DNA of 64,000 nucleotides from the NCBI RefSeq assembly GCF_013204795.1, contig NZ_JABMKW010000018.1, forward strand, positions 310,001 through 374,000. Direction: 5' to 3'. Source of the stretch: Pedobacter panaciterrae (GTDB lineage: Bacteria; Bacteroidota; Bacteroidia; Sphingobacteriales; Sphingobacteriaceae). Both the position numbers and the translations under genes were made by a program. The notes beneath the pieces were generated by a model that was not told where the DNA came from, did no database searches, and saw only the letters and a list, made by a program, of their open reading frames with translations. This document shows, piece after piece, positions 44,698 through 53,439 of this stretch (its first letter is position 1; each line of letters begins with the position of its first letter).

Positions 44698-46200
44698 ATG
44701 AAAACAATAATAAAAAAATATGGATTCCTGGTATTAACGGTTTACACTTTGGGGTTTACCAGCTGTACCAAATTTCTAGATGAATCGGATCCCAGCAATT
44801 TTACGGTAGAAAATTATTTTACTAAACCAGAACATGCAAGAAGTTCTGTAAATGCGATCTATGCAAGCATGCGTGATCCGATGAGTAGCGGCTTTGGCGG
44901 CGGCCCCTGGACAATGACTGAATTTGCTACCGGGCAGGCTGCTACTGATTTAGGGCAGGCTGTTGACAGCTATTTTGTAAAGGATCTGCAAAATACTGCC
45001 GATAACAGCTATGGATTAAATTATTGGCAAAATTACTATAAGGGCATAGGTAATGCCAACCTTTCAATAGCAAAGATACCATCCATCGCAATGGATGCTG
45101 CAGAAGCCAAAAAATTACTTGGCGAGGCTCATTTTTTACGCGCCTGGTATTATTTCAATTTAGTTCAGATGTTTGGTAATATTCCGCTGATAACAGAGCC
45201 CGTTGATTTGAAATCGGATCAATTGAGACCAAAACAAGCAGCTCCGGATGATGTCTACAAATTGATTGTGGAAGATTTAAAAACAGCAGAAGCTGCAGGC
45301 CTGGCATGGGTTGATGTTACAGGAAGAGTAAGCTTAGGAGCAGTAAAATCATTACTGGCCAAAGTATACCTTACCATGGCTGGCTACCCATTACAGAAAG
45401 GAGCTGAATATTTCGATTTGGCAGCAAAAAAATCAGAGGAAGTAATCGACTCCAAACAATTTAAGCTGTTCAATACTTACGGAGATTTACACAACCCGGC
45501 TAAGAAAAATATTGAAGAGAATATTTTTATGATTCAGTATAAGACACAGATCATTCCGGCAAACTGGCAGGAATTGATCATCCCTTATAATAAAAATATT
45601 TCAGCATACTCTGCCGAAACCGGAGGTATTTATGCCACAGCTGACTTTGTAAAATCATATGATCCGGCAGATCTGCGTGCAAAAGAAGGTCAGTTCTTTT
45701 TCACCAAGTTTACCAATCAGGACAACAGAAATCTGGTAGTAGATCTGGGAGGATACTTTATTTACAAAATTTTTGATGTAGCGGCACATACAAGCACGGC
45801 CAATAGCGATCTTAATTGGTCACTTCTCAGATATGCCGAGGTGCTATTGATATATGCTGAAGCTGCAAATGAAGTAAATGGCCCAAGTACCAAAATATAT
45901 GACGAAGTTAATCTGATAAGGACAAGGGCACAATTGCCAAAATTAACTGGCTTATCCAAAGATCAATTACGGGAAGCGATTTGGCGCGAACGCTGGTATG
46001 AATTGTGCTTTGAAAATGTGACCTGGTTCGATATGGCACGTCTCCGTAAAGCATTTAATGTGAGCACCAAAGGATTTGATAATTATGTTGGCCATAAATT
46101 CTCCTATGGCCCGGTTTTAACCCAAAGAGAACTGCTGTTCCCAATCCCTAGCAGGGAGTTGAGGAACAACACTAATTTGATTCCAACACCAGGGTATTAA
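44698..46200 (+). CDS. SusD/RagB-family outer-membrane lipoprotein
   Basis: A 500-residue surface lipoprotein (Cys23 in FTSC) that caps the SusC barrel and binds the nutrient. The SusD TPR-like core is seen in LGEAHFLRAWYYFNLVQMFG, and the C-terminal SusD/RagB family block includes AIWRERWYELCFENVTWFDM. It is 29 bases after its susC partner and is followed by a hairpin terminator shared with the convergent operon. Confidence 0.94.
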   Translation: MKTIIKKYGFLVLTVYTLGFTSCTKFLDESDPSNFTVENYFTKPEHARSSVNAIYASMRDPMSSGFGGGPWTMTEFATGQAATDLGQAVDSYFVKDLQNTADNSYGLNYWQNYYKGIGNANLSIAKIPSIAMDAAEAKKLLGEAHFLRAWYYFNLVQMFGNIPLITEPVDLKSDQLRPKQAAPDDVYKLIVEDLKTAEAAGLAWVDVTGRVSLGAVKSLLAKVYLTMAGYPLQKGAEYFDLAAKKSEEVIDSKQFKLFNTYGDLHNPAKKNIEENIFMIQYKTQIIPANWQELIIPYNKNISAYSAETGGIYATADFVKSYDPADLRAKEGQFFFTKFTNQDNRNLVVDLGGYFIYKIFDVAAHTSTANSDLNWSLLRYAEVLLIYAEAANEVNGPSTKIYDEVNLIRTRAQLPKLTGLSKDQLREAIWRERWYELCFENVTWFDMARLRKAFNVSTKGFDNYVGHKFSYGPVLTQRELLFPIPSRELRNNTNLIPTPGY

Positions 46201-46215
46201 TTAATGTTAGTTAAT

Positions 46216-46240
46216 GAGGCTATCCAAAAAGGATAGCCTC
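46216..46240. terminator. hairpin between convergent operons
   Basis: GAGGCTATCC and GGATAGCCTC form a perfect 10-bp stem with an A5 loop between the susD and isomerase stops. The T run is poor, so termination may be partial. Confidence 0.6.
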
Positions 46241-46247
46241 TATTGAA

Positions 46248-47096
46248 CTAAGAAAATAGCCTTTTATAAAAAGCAAGACCGTCTATCGCAAGATCATCTG
46301 AACTATTCGCCAGGGGCCGCCATATAGAGGCCGCTCTTGCAATCTCTTCCGACACCTCACCAAAAGTTTCTATCACAATAGCTTTTTCATAGCCAATTTC
46401 AGTCAATGCCTCCTTAATGCCAATCCAATCAAGGTTACCAGTTCCGGGAGTTCCCCTGTCACTTTCATTTGCCTGGATATGACACAATAGATCCTTACCC
46501 AATTTCCTTATCGTATCAGGAATATTCTTTTCTTCAATATTGCAATGGAAAGTGTCTAATTGTATTTTGACATTGGGACTGCCTACCTCACTAACTAAGG
46601 AAATAGCCTGATCGGCAGTATTGATCATATCCGTTTCAAACCGATTTAATGGCTCTACCCCCACCACCACCCCATAGTCGGCTGCTACTTCACCAATTTT
46701 AACCAGATTTTCAACGCACCAGCTTCTTTCTCTTTTTTTTTGTTCCTCGGTTATAAAACGGGTTTTTCCAACTGCAGAATATACCGGGCCACCAAAAATA
46801 GGGCTCCCTAAATGCTCCGCTATTTTAATGCAATCAGTAATATATTTGAGACCTTGCGCCCTTATTCGTGGATCCTCGCTGGAAATATCGCGTTCGGCAC
46901 CAAATGCACCACTAACAGTAGCCTGTAATCCGGTTTCTTTTATGAGCTCTTTTAATCTAACCCAATCAATTAATTCTTGTTGTTCAACTGCTACTTCTAT
47001 GATGTCAAATCCCATTCCTTTGATCTTATGAACAAGATCAAAGGAATGAGAAGTAAAGGGTGATTTCCAAAGGAATGTACTTACTCCAAATTTCAT
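46248..47096 (-). CDS. sugar isomerase/epimerase (ketose 3-epimerase-like)
   Basis: A 282-residue TIM barrel of the xylose-isomerase-like family. VEPLNRFETDMINTA closely resembles the metal block of D-tagatose/D-psicose 3-epimerases, with Glu148 and Glu154. LDTFHCNIEE (Asp181, His184), His206 and Glu243 complete a plausible Mn2+ site, and NESDRGTPGTGNLDW is also like those enzymes. It is probably a cytoplasmic ketose or keto-sugar epimerase. It is the last gene of the operon with Gfo/Idh, ThuA and the fusion lipoprotein. The substrate may be a 3-keto sugar (inference). Confidence 0.83.
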   Translation of the reverse strand: MKFGVSTFLWKSPFTSHSFDLVHKIKGMGFDIIEVAVEQQELIDWVRLKELIKETGLQATVSGAFGAERDISSEDPRIRAQGLKYITDCIKIAEHLGSPIFGGPVYSAVGKTRFITEEQKKRERSWCVENLVKIGEVAADYGVVVGVEPLNRFETDMINTADQAISLVSEVGSPNVKIQLDTFHCNIEEKNIPDTIRKLGKDLLCHIQANESDRGTPGTGNLDWIGIKEALTEIGYEKAIVIETFGEVSEEIARAASIWRPLANSSDDLAIDGLAFYKRLFS

Positions 47097-47118
47097 AAGG
47101 GATAAATTAAAGTTTTAA

Positions 47119-48237
47119 TTAGATTTCGAAATCAGGTATATTGATACGCGTACCACCTTTCATTGCAGACTCATGCGCACAGATGCCTGCACAAGTATAA
47201 TTGGCTGCCAGTGCAGCATCAACTGCTGAATCTCTACCTTCCATTATAGCAGCAACAAATTCCTGAACCAAATGAGGATGTGAGCCACCATGTCCTGCTC
47301 CCTGTAAAAATGAAACATGATTCGGATCATCTATTTTTTCTCTTTTTGTGAAATTCGCAATCTCAGGAATTAGCTGTTCATCGGTATCAGGTACGCTTAT
47401 CCTGCGCGCATTTTCACCCCCATCAAACACGATGTGTTCTTCATCCTGCAACTGTTCCCATTCGAATGACATTTTCGTACCATATACATCATAACTTTCA
47501 CGGTATTGGCGTACCACATCAAATAAAGAACGCGTAGCTTCTGCTACTACATCCGAGTTTTTTAACTTAAATGTTGCGGTTTCCACTGCAAACGGAGATC
47601 CATATCTGCTGGTCAGATCATCGCTTAGCCTTCCTGAACCATGACATACAACAGATTCAGCTTTGGTGTTATTGATCCTTAACAAAGGAGAGATGGCATG
47701 CGTTCCATTAAGCATTGGCGGATAGCCTTTCCAGTACTCGCCCCATCCATCCATACTCATGTCCTGAATATGGGAACCTCTAACAAACTGAATCCGACCC
47801 AGATCACCATTTTCTGCCAGTTTCAGCCCATAAAGGAACTCTCTGGTATATAGCGCCGTCTCCATCATCATGTACACTTTGTTAGCCTTTCTTTTAGCTT
47901 CAACTATCGCCGTACAATCCTCAACCGTCATCGCCATAGGAATGGTACATGCAGTATGTTTATTGGCGTTGAGTGATGCGAGCGTCATTTTAGCATGCTC
48001 AGGAACAGGAGTTACGATATGGATGGCATCAACGTCTTCTCTTAAAGGAACATCCTCATAATTTGTAAAGCAAAGATCCCTATCCAAATTAAATTTAGTG
48101 GCAAGCTCATCAATAGTGTCCTGATTGCGGGTACAAATCCCTACGGCTTTAACATCAGGGTGGTTCTGATAGATTGGAATAAACTCTTTACCAAAACCCA
48201 TCCCTACAATAATTACGGTAATTTTCTTTTGACTCAT
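47119..48237 (-). CDS. Gfo/Idh/MocA-family NAD(P)-dependent oxidoreductase
   Basis: A 372-residue protein with an N-terminal Rossmann domain (VIVGMGFGKEF at the dinucleotide loop) and a C-terminal Gfo/Idh/MocA alpha/beta domain. HIVTPVPEHAKMTLASLNAN fits the conserved block after the nucleotide site. No signal peptide is seen, so it should act in the cytoplasm. Such enzymes oxidise or reduce sugar and inositol hydroxyls, and some act at C3 of glucosides. It is 22 bases before the epimerase-like gene, consistent with successive steps. Confidence 0.88.
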   Translation of the reverse strand: MSQKKITVIIVGMGFGKEFIPIYQNHPDVKAVGICTRNQDTIDELATKFNLDRDLCFTNYEDVPLREDVDAIHIVTPVPEHAKMTLASLNANKHTACTIPMAMTVEDCTAIVEAKRKANKVYMMMETALYTREFLYGLKLAENGDLGRIQFVRGSHIQDMSMDGWGEYWKGYPPMLNGTHAISPLLRINNTKAESVVCHGSGRLSDDLTSRYGSPFAVETATFKLKNSDVVAEATRSLFDVVRQYRESYDVYGTKMSFEWEQLQDEEHIVFDGGENARRISVPDTDEQLIPEIANFTKREKIDDPNHVSFLQGAGHGGSHPHLVQEFVAAIMEGRDSAVDAALAANYTCAGICAHESAMKGGTRINIPDFEI

Positions 48238-48285
48238 GTGATTATTTAATTTAGATATTAACAGTTATTAAAAAGTTCAACAATA

Positions 48286-49026
48286 TTATTTATGGCTCAC
48301 CCACTTAATGGCATTCCGGATAAGCGTATGATAAACAGGTAAATCGTGCGATTCTGCATCATGACCTAATGCGATCCCAACAATCCGGGCTTTCGGATGA
48401 TTGACAACAAATACAGAAGGATAAATAGCGGTAGATCCTTCCACACTAGAATTCGCTAAAATCTTTATTCCCGGCCCCGCAGCATCCACTTTATAGTAGT
48501 AGCGTTCATCTTTCAGGCTAAACTTCTGGTCTACCCCCTTTGTTACAGGATGTTTTGCATCAACAACATTCACTTCAAATGAGCCATATTTATCATGACC
48601 TTTTGATCCACCACTTACCAGCTGAACATTATATTCGGGCCAGTCTTTCCAGTTGTACCACAGTGCAGCATGAGCAAGCACCAGGCCCTTACCAGCGTTA
48701 ACAAAGGCAAAAATGGCTTTCCTCAGTTCAGGATCTTCCATTGGCTGGTTGTTCGTTAAGAATAGAACATCAATATCGGGCAGTTTAGAAAGAATACTGC
48801 TCACATCACTTGTATAGGTCACAGTAGCAAGCCCGTCTTGCGCTAAGGTTTTTGTATCGACTTCTTTATACCATTTGTCGAAATCATGGGAAGCACCCCC
48901 ACCTACCATCAGCGTACGTATTGCTTTGGTTTTTTTCTGAGCATTGGCCGGAGAATTTACCCCACAACTACTCAACGATAATACCAGGATAAAAAGCGAA
49001 GCCAAAAAAATTACATTCCATTTCAT
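48286..49026 (-). CDS. ThuA-domain lipoprotein
   Basis: A 246-residue lipoprotein (lipobox LSSC, Cys21) with one ThuA domain, a glutamine-amidotransferase-like fold. GKGLVLAHAALWYNWKDWP and VVNHPKARIVGIALGHD are family blocks. ThuA proteins are tied to trehalose and other disaccharide use through 3-keto intermediates, but the enzyme activity is not settled. The neighbouring 1185-residue lipoprotein carries a second, different ThuA domain, so the operon encodes two. The gap to the Gfo/Idh gene is 48 bases. Confidence 0.85.
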   Translation of the reverse strand: MKWNVIFLASLFILVLSLSSCGVNSPANAQKKTKAIRTLMVGGGASHDFDKWYKEVDTKTLAQDGLATVTYTSDVSSILSKLPDIDVLFLTNNQPMEDPELRKAIFAFVNAGKGLVLAHAALWYNWKDWPEYNVQLVSGGSKGHDKYGSFEVNVVDAKHPVTKGVDQKFSLKDERYYYKVDAAGPGIKILANSSVEGSTAIYPSVFVVNHPKARIVGIALGHDAESHDLPVYHTLIRNAIKWVSHK

Positions 49027-49046
49027 ATCAAAAAGTTTATTTTAAA

Positions 49047-52000
49047 TTACTTAACTACTCTCATAATACCATTCATTCCTCTCCAGTGACCAGGAAACGT
49101 GCAAAGAAAAGGATAGTCGCCAGTGACATCTGGCACTGTAAAATCAAAAGTTACTACATCCCCCGTGTTCAAAAGTTTAGTGGCATGCAAAACTTCGGGC
49201 ATAACAGGCACATAATTCTTTTGGGCAGCCTGCGGATCACGAAGCATATCATCTGCAGCTTTCCCTACCTTTTGTAAGGTACCGGGTTTAATAATAAGCA
49301 TATTATGCTGCATACCATCCGGATTTTCCAATTCAAAAATCAGTTTCTGCCCCGCTTTTACTGTAAAGAGATTTTTATCAAATTGCATCAGGTCCTTTAC
49401 CACTTTGATTTTAATCAGCACAGGTTTAGAACCATCATTTTTAATTGTAGTTGCGGTCGCTGCCTTTTTACTTCCTGAGGGTTCTGCTTTTTTTAATTCA
49501 AGTGATGCATTTCTTGTTTCCCCTTTTAGTGGCAACATTCCATTATAAAATGGTTTCTGGTCCTCACTTTCTTTATCTCCAACAAAGCGCAAGCTGCCCT
49601 TAAGTGCATTTTTAAAGAGCCCGGAAGCTTTTGCATCGGCTACTTTTCTGCCATTTATTTCCAGTGTAATCATACCACCTGTCTCCAAACTGGCAATCAC
49701 ATCAAAAGATCTGTTCGGTACTGAATCTTTCGTTACTGCTGTATATGATTTACCGTTTTGGTTAACCACCATATTCAGATTCCCTGATTCAATAAATAAG
49801 CAATATCCATTATCCTTATTTCCCTGAGCCATAATGGCACCATTAAATTCACTGTTTCTAGCCTTGGTTACAGTCGCCTTGAAATGAATTTCCTTTCCGG
49901 CAACATCAGGCGACAACTGTGTGCTGCTACCCCTATCCAGCACATAAACTTCCTGACTAACCGCATTTACCAGGCGCCAGGTAAGACTTGAGTCACTAAC
50001 TTTTTTACCACTTTCTTTTGAAACTGACAAAAAACCTTCTCTATTCTTCAAAGCTGCTGCAAACAGTGCTTGCGAGAGCCACTGGTCTTTTTCATTTTCC
50101 GCTTCAAAACTGGCTTCATAAATGATCTTCGCAGTTTCTTGTGATTCGGGTAAAGCGGCAAGTGTTAAAATTGCAGCCATTCTTGTATTTAAATTTTGGT
50201 CGTTAAGAATACCACTGCTTTGCATTAGATGTATCGTATGGTTGTTTTTAGGTAATACTTCTATTGCAGCTTTTCTTACTCCAGCCACAGGGCTAGATAA
50301 GGCCTGCACTACAACTTTCGTAGCTTCAGCGTTTTTACCGTCCAATACGCCCATGCCATTTAATGTCCACAATGCATTAACAGCCGATCCATTAAGCCCA
50401 ATTTCATCTGCTTTTTGATCGCTTACCAACTTTAACAATGCAGGAATAGCACTCTGATCTTTTTTCTCTACCAGTAAACGTTGAGCCGTTATTCGCCAAA
50501 ACATATTGTCGCTTTCTAATGCGGCAAGCAATCCGGGTGTATCATTCTTAGATAATGATATTGGAGTATATGGCTTAGCCTTTTTATATATCACACGATA
50601 TATCCTACCCCGATCAAGATCTCTTAAATTGCTGATCAATGCATTTCCCTGTCCTAGTTTTTGATCTGCTAAAGTAAGTGGCAGAATAAACTCCGTAGGC
50701 GATTGTCTGGGAACAAATGTGTTGTGTTGAATAACAAAATTATACCAATCGGCCACCCATACCGCACCATCCGGACCAACTTCTGCCTGCACCGGACCAA
50801 CCCATTCGTCGGAGCTTGCCAGGAAATTCCATCCATCTTTTTCTATAAATCCTGCTCCATCCGGCTCAATGATTGCATTATGGATTAATTTCACCGTAGG
50901 TTCAGATATAAAGGCAATGCGGTTCCAGTAATTTTTTGGGAAATTTCTGGCAGTATATAAATGGTGACCAGCAGCTGCAGTAAATCCGCCAACCACATCT
51001 ACTTGTCGCAGGTTAGGGGTCATGGCATGCACATCATAGTGGCCATCAATTTTCTGAACTGCATTTAGATTTAAACCAGGAAGTGTCCTTTTGGTGTAAG
51101 AAGCAGGCATAGAATAAAATGCGCTGTGTGTATTGTTAGCGGTAGATATAAAAACATTGTTATCTTCCGAGAAGCCCAGCCCCCAGGTATTATTACTTGT
51201 TGGCGCGAGGTATTCGAAATCTTTTCCATCCGGCTTAAACCGATAAACACCCTGCCCAAAACGGGTATTAACTCCCTCTATTTGCCCATTGAAACCCGAG
51301 AAGCCCACGACCCCCCAAATTTTATTATCAAAACCATATAGCAAGTTTGAAGGACCTGCATGGGTGTCATTTTTACCCCATCCGGTTGATACTATTTCAT
51401 GAACATCAGCCTTATCATCACCATTGGTGTCTTTCAAAAACACCATGTTCGGTGCTTGCGAAATGATCACTCCATCATTAGCAAAAACAATACTTGTTGG
51501 AATATTTAAACTGTCTGCAAAAACGGTAAACTTATCCGCTTTACCATCTCCATCTGTGTCTTCACAAATTTTTATCCGGTCATTTGCCGCACCATCTGTT
51601 TCAATAAAAGTATTTGGATAATCTACAGATTCCACTATCCAAAGTCGTCCTTTTTCATCCCATGCCATTGCAATAGGATTGGTGATATCTGGTTCCGCAG
51701 CAAAAAGCTTAATGTCAAAATCTACCGGAACCTGTATTAATTTCAAAGATTCTTCCGGAGTTAACCCTTCCTGTATTTTAGGAACTATGTGCCTTGCTGT
51801 AAAATCAGCTATTGTATCCGGATAAATGCTCATATTAGGAATTTCTAATCTTGCAATCTGATCTTCTACTTTATCGCCAACAGCCCATAAGACTCCGTTC
51901 CTTACCAATTTCAAGAAATTTCCGTTCTTCCAGGTTGCATCATCATGTCCGTAAGCGGTGTAAAAAACCCTTCCTTTTCCCTCATTCCGTACCCAGGTGT

Positions 52001-52604
52001 ATGGCTCTTTTCTTGCCCCTTCGGTACGTTCGGTTAATACAACGATATCAGGATTTAGTTTTTGATGAACATAGGTTTCATCTGTAGTGGTAAATGCGGT
52101 AATATTTTTCATTACCTGATGCGAAGGATTTGAGATTTGCGCAGTAAATGATCCGTTACCATGTGATGCAAACTGACCCCCAATTGCCTTTATATACCAT
52201 TCGGAATTTTTAAAACAACCTGAAGCCGAATGTAGTGGAATCAGACCTTTACCATTTTCAACAAAGTCCTTCAAAGCCTGCTCTTGTGAAACGGATATCG
52301 TATCGTGGTTAGCATAGATAATCAACCCATCATATTTGCTTAGGTTTTCTGTATTCAGATCCTTCAGGTCTGTAGTATAAGTAAGGTTAATGCCACTTTT
52401 AAAAAGTTCAATGGCCAGCCAGGGCGCATATTTACCTGAATCGTGATGTGTACTGAGGTTCCCCAGGAATAAAATTTCTGCCCTTCGGGGTGCTTCTTTA
52501 GCAGAACTTGTTAATCCCTGAACTGCTCCACTTACTCGTGTTTTGTTGGAGCAGTTTTGGAATAAAAATGCGCTAAACAGCAATAAAAAAAATGTTTTTC
52601 TCAT
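49047..52604 (-). CDS. multidomain lipoprotein: ThuA, dehydrogenase-type propeller, HEAT, LamG-like, blue copper
   Basis: An 1185-residue lipoprotein (lipobox FQNC, Cys18). In order: ThuA domain (about 40-245); PVC-type membrane-bound dehydrogenase/NHL propeller (about 280-660; NPIAMAWDEKGRLWIVESVD); HEAT-like repeats (about 690-860); a concanavalin/LamG-like or keto-disaccharide-hydrolase-like domain (about 900-1045); and an azurin/plastocyanin-type domain (about 1075-1185) with GMQHNMLI and CTFPGHWRGM giving His, Cys, His and Met copper ligands. No CxxCH heme motif is present, unlike many relatives, so the copper domain may take the electrons. It is probably a periplasmic or surface sugar dehydrogenase. 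It is the first gene of the four-gene operon. Confidence 0.82.
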   Translation of the reverse strand: MRKTFFLLLFSAFLFQNCSNKTRVSGAVQGLTSSAKEAPRRAEILFLGNLSTHHDSGKYAPWLAIELFKSGINLTYTTDLKDLNTENLSKYDGLIIYANHDTISVSQEQALKDFVENGKGLIPLHSASGCFKNSEWYIKAIGGQFASHGNGSFTAQISNPSHQVMKNITAFTTTDETYVHQKLNPDIVVLTERTEGARKEPYTWVRNEGKGRVFYTAYGHDDATWKNGNFLKLVRNGVLWAVGDKVEDQIARLEIPNMSIYPDTIADFTARHIVPKIQEGLTPEESLKLIQVPVDFDIKLFAAEPDITNPIAMAWDEKGRLWIVESVDYPNTFIETDGAANDRIKICEDTDGDGKADKFTVFADSLNIPTSIVFANDGVIISQAPNMVFLKDTNGDDKADVHEIVSTGWGKNDTHAGPSNLLYGFDNKIWGVVGFSGFNGQIEGVNTRFGQGVYRFKPDGKDFEYLAPTSNNTWGLGFSEDNNVFISTANNTHSAFYSMPASYTKRTLPGLNLNAVQKIDGHYDVHAMTPNLRQVDVVGGFTAAAGHHLYTARNFPKNYWNRIAFISEPTVKLIHNAIIEPDGAGFIEKDGWNFLASSDEWVGPVQAEVGPDGAVWVADWYNFVIQHNTFVPRQSPTEFILPLTLADQKLGQGNALISNLRDLDRGRIYRVIYKKAKPYTPISLSKNDTPGLLAALESDNMFWRITAQRLLVEKKDQSAIPALLKLVSDQKADEIGLNGSAVNALWTLNGMGVLDGKNAEATKVVVQALSSPVAGVRKAAIEVLPKNNHTIHLMQSSGILNDQNLNTRMAAILTLAALPESQETAKIIYEASFEAENEKDQWLSQALFAAALKNREGFLSVSKESGKKVSDSSLTWRLVNAVSQEVYVLDRGSSTQLSPDVAGKEIHFKATVTKARNSEFNGAIMAQGNKDNGYCLFIESGNLNMVVNQNGKSYTAVTKDSVPNRSFDVIASLETGGMITLEINGRKVADAKASGLFKNALKGSLRFVGDKESEDQKPFYNGMLPLKGETRNASLELKKAEPSGSKKAATATTIKNDGSKPVLIKIKVVKDLMQFDKNLFTVKAGQKLIFELENPDGMQHNMLIIKPGTLQKVGKAADDMLRDPQAAQKNYVPVMPEVLHATKLLNTGDVVTFDFTVPDVTGDYPFLCTFPGHWRGMNGIMRVVK

Positions 52605-52668
52605 GTGTGTTAAGATTATTTAGTTAAAAGATACTGATTTAGCTAAAATCATCTTTTTAAACTTTGTC

Positions 52669-52702
52669 AAACCAGCTCCCAATAAGAAAAGGGAGCTGGT
52701 TT
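52669..52702 (-). terminator. terminator of the SusC-SusD-DUF3823 operon
   Basis: AAACCAGCTCCC (52669-52680) pairs with GGGAGCTGGTTT (52691-52702), a perfect 12-bp stem with a 10-base loop. The T run beyond the stem is short. Confidence 0.7.
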
Positions 52703-52716
52703 AACTTAAAAAAATA

Positions 52717-53415
52717 TTAAAAAGTTAATTTCTTTACAGGTGCAAAAATCATATCGTCAACACCCGAAAATTTGACCCCAATGCTGGCAAACACATAATT
52801 TTGAGTAGGGACTAATGTTGGCACAGTAACACTTAAACTCACATTATTCAGGTCGGTAATTGCAGACCCGGCTAAGTTGGTTGTAGCAACATTGGTTTGG
52901 GAATCCGCAAATCGTGTTTTGCTGATATAAAGCGTTACGCGTTCTATTGTTTTAGCATTTGCATCCTTTACAATTTGTTCTAACTTAAATGTTCCGGTAA
53001 CACTTCCACTTGAATAAGTAAGCTGAGGTGTCCTTATCATATAGTAAGGCATTACCTCAATATCCATATTGGTGTTTCCTTTTAAAGTTATTGCAATTGA
53101 ATCGGGCTTGCCACCGGTTTGTTTCCAAACAAAGGGGCCTTGTCCAATCGGAACAACCATTTTGTAAAGCCCATCAAAAAGCAGGTGTGAAAACGCCCCT
53201 TCAGGCGTGAATATACTGCCTATGGCACCGGTTTTACCAAAGCCCGATTGATATAACTCGTAGCTCACCTTATTATACTCAAAATTCAGTGGCTCCCCCT
53301 GATAAACTATACGTCCGGTTAAAGCAGCCTTAGGCGCATCAAAATTATCCTTCTTACAAGACAGAATAACGGTACTGAGTGCGAAAAACAGTATATAATG
53401 AAATTTAATTTTCAT
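52717..53415 (-). CDS. DUF3823-domain lipoprotein
   Basis: A 232-residue lipoprotein (lipobox ILSC, Cys20). The N-terminal part is an Ig-like DUF3823 domain (LTGRIVYQGEPLNFEYN opens it) and a second beta-rich domain follows. DUF3823 proteins are encoded next to SusC/SusD pairs and probably bind glycan at the surface. It is the third gene after susC and susD, 24 bases after susD. Confidence 0.82.
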   Translation of the reverse strand: MKIKFHYILFFALSTVILSCKKDNFDAPKAALTGRIVYQGEPLNFEYNKVSYELYQSGFGKTGAIGSIFTPEGAFSHLLFDGLYKMVVPIGQGPFVWKQTGGKPDSIAITLKGNTNMDIEVMPYYMIRTPQLTYSSGSVTGTFKLEQIVKDANAKTIERVTLYISKTRFADSQTNVATTNLAGSAITDLNNVSLSVTVPTLVPTQNYVFASIGVKFSGVDDMIFAPVKKLTF

Positions 53416-53439
53416 AATTATAAGATTTATAAATAATAC

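Noticed and set aside
44698..46200. A glycoside hydrolase or lyase in the SusC/SusD loci
   Set aside because: All frames between 37.9 and 60 kb were inspected and no hydrolase, lyase, sulfatase or esterase was recognised.
49047..52604. Heme-binding cytochrome domain in the multidomain lipoprotein
   Set aside because: No CxxCH motif is present; the C-terminal domain reads as a blue-copper fold instead.
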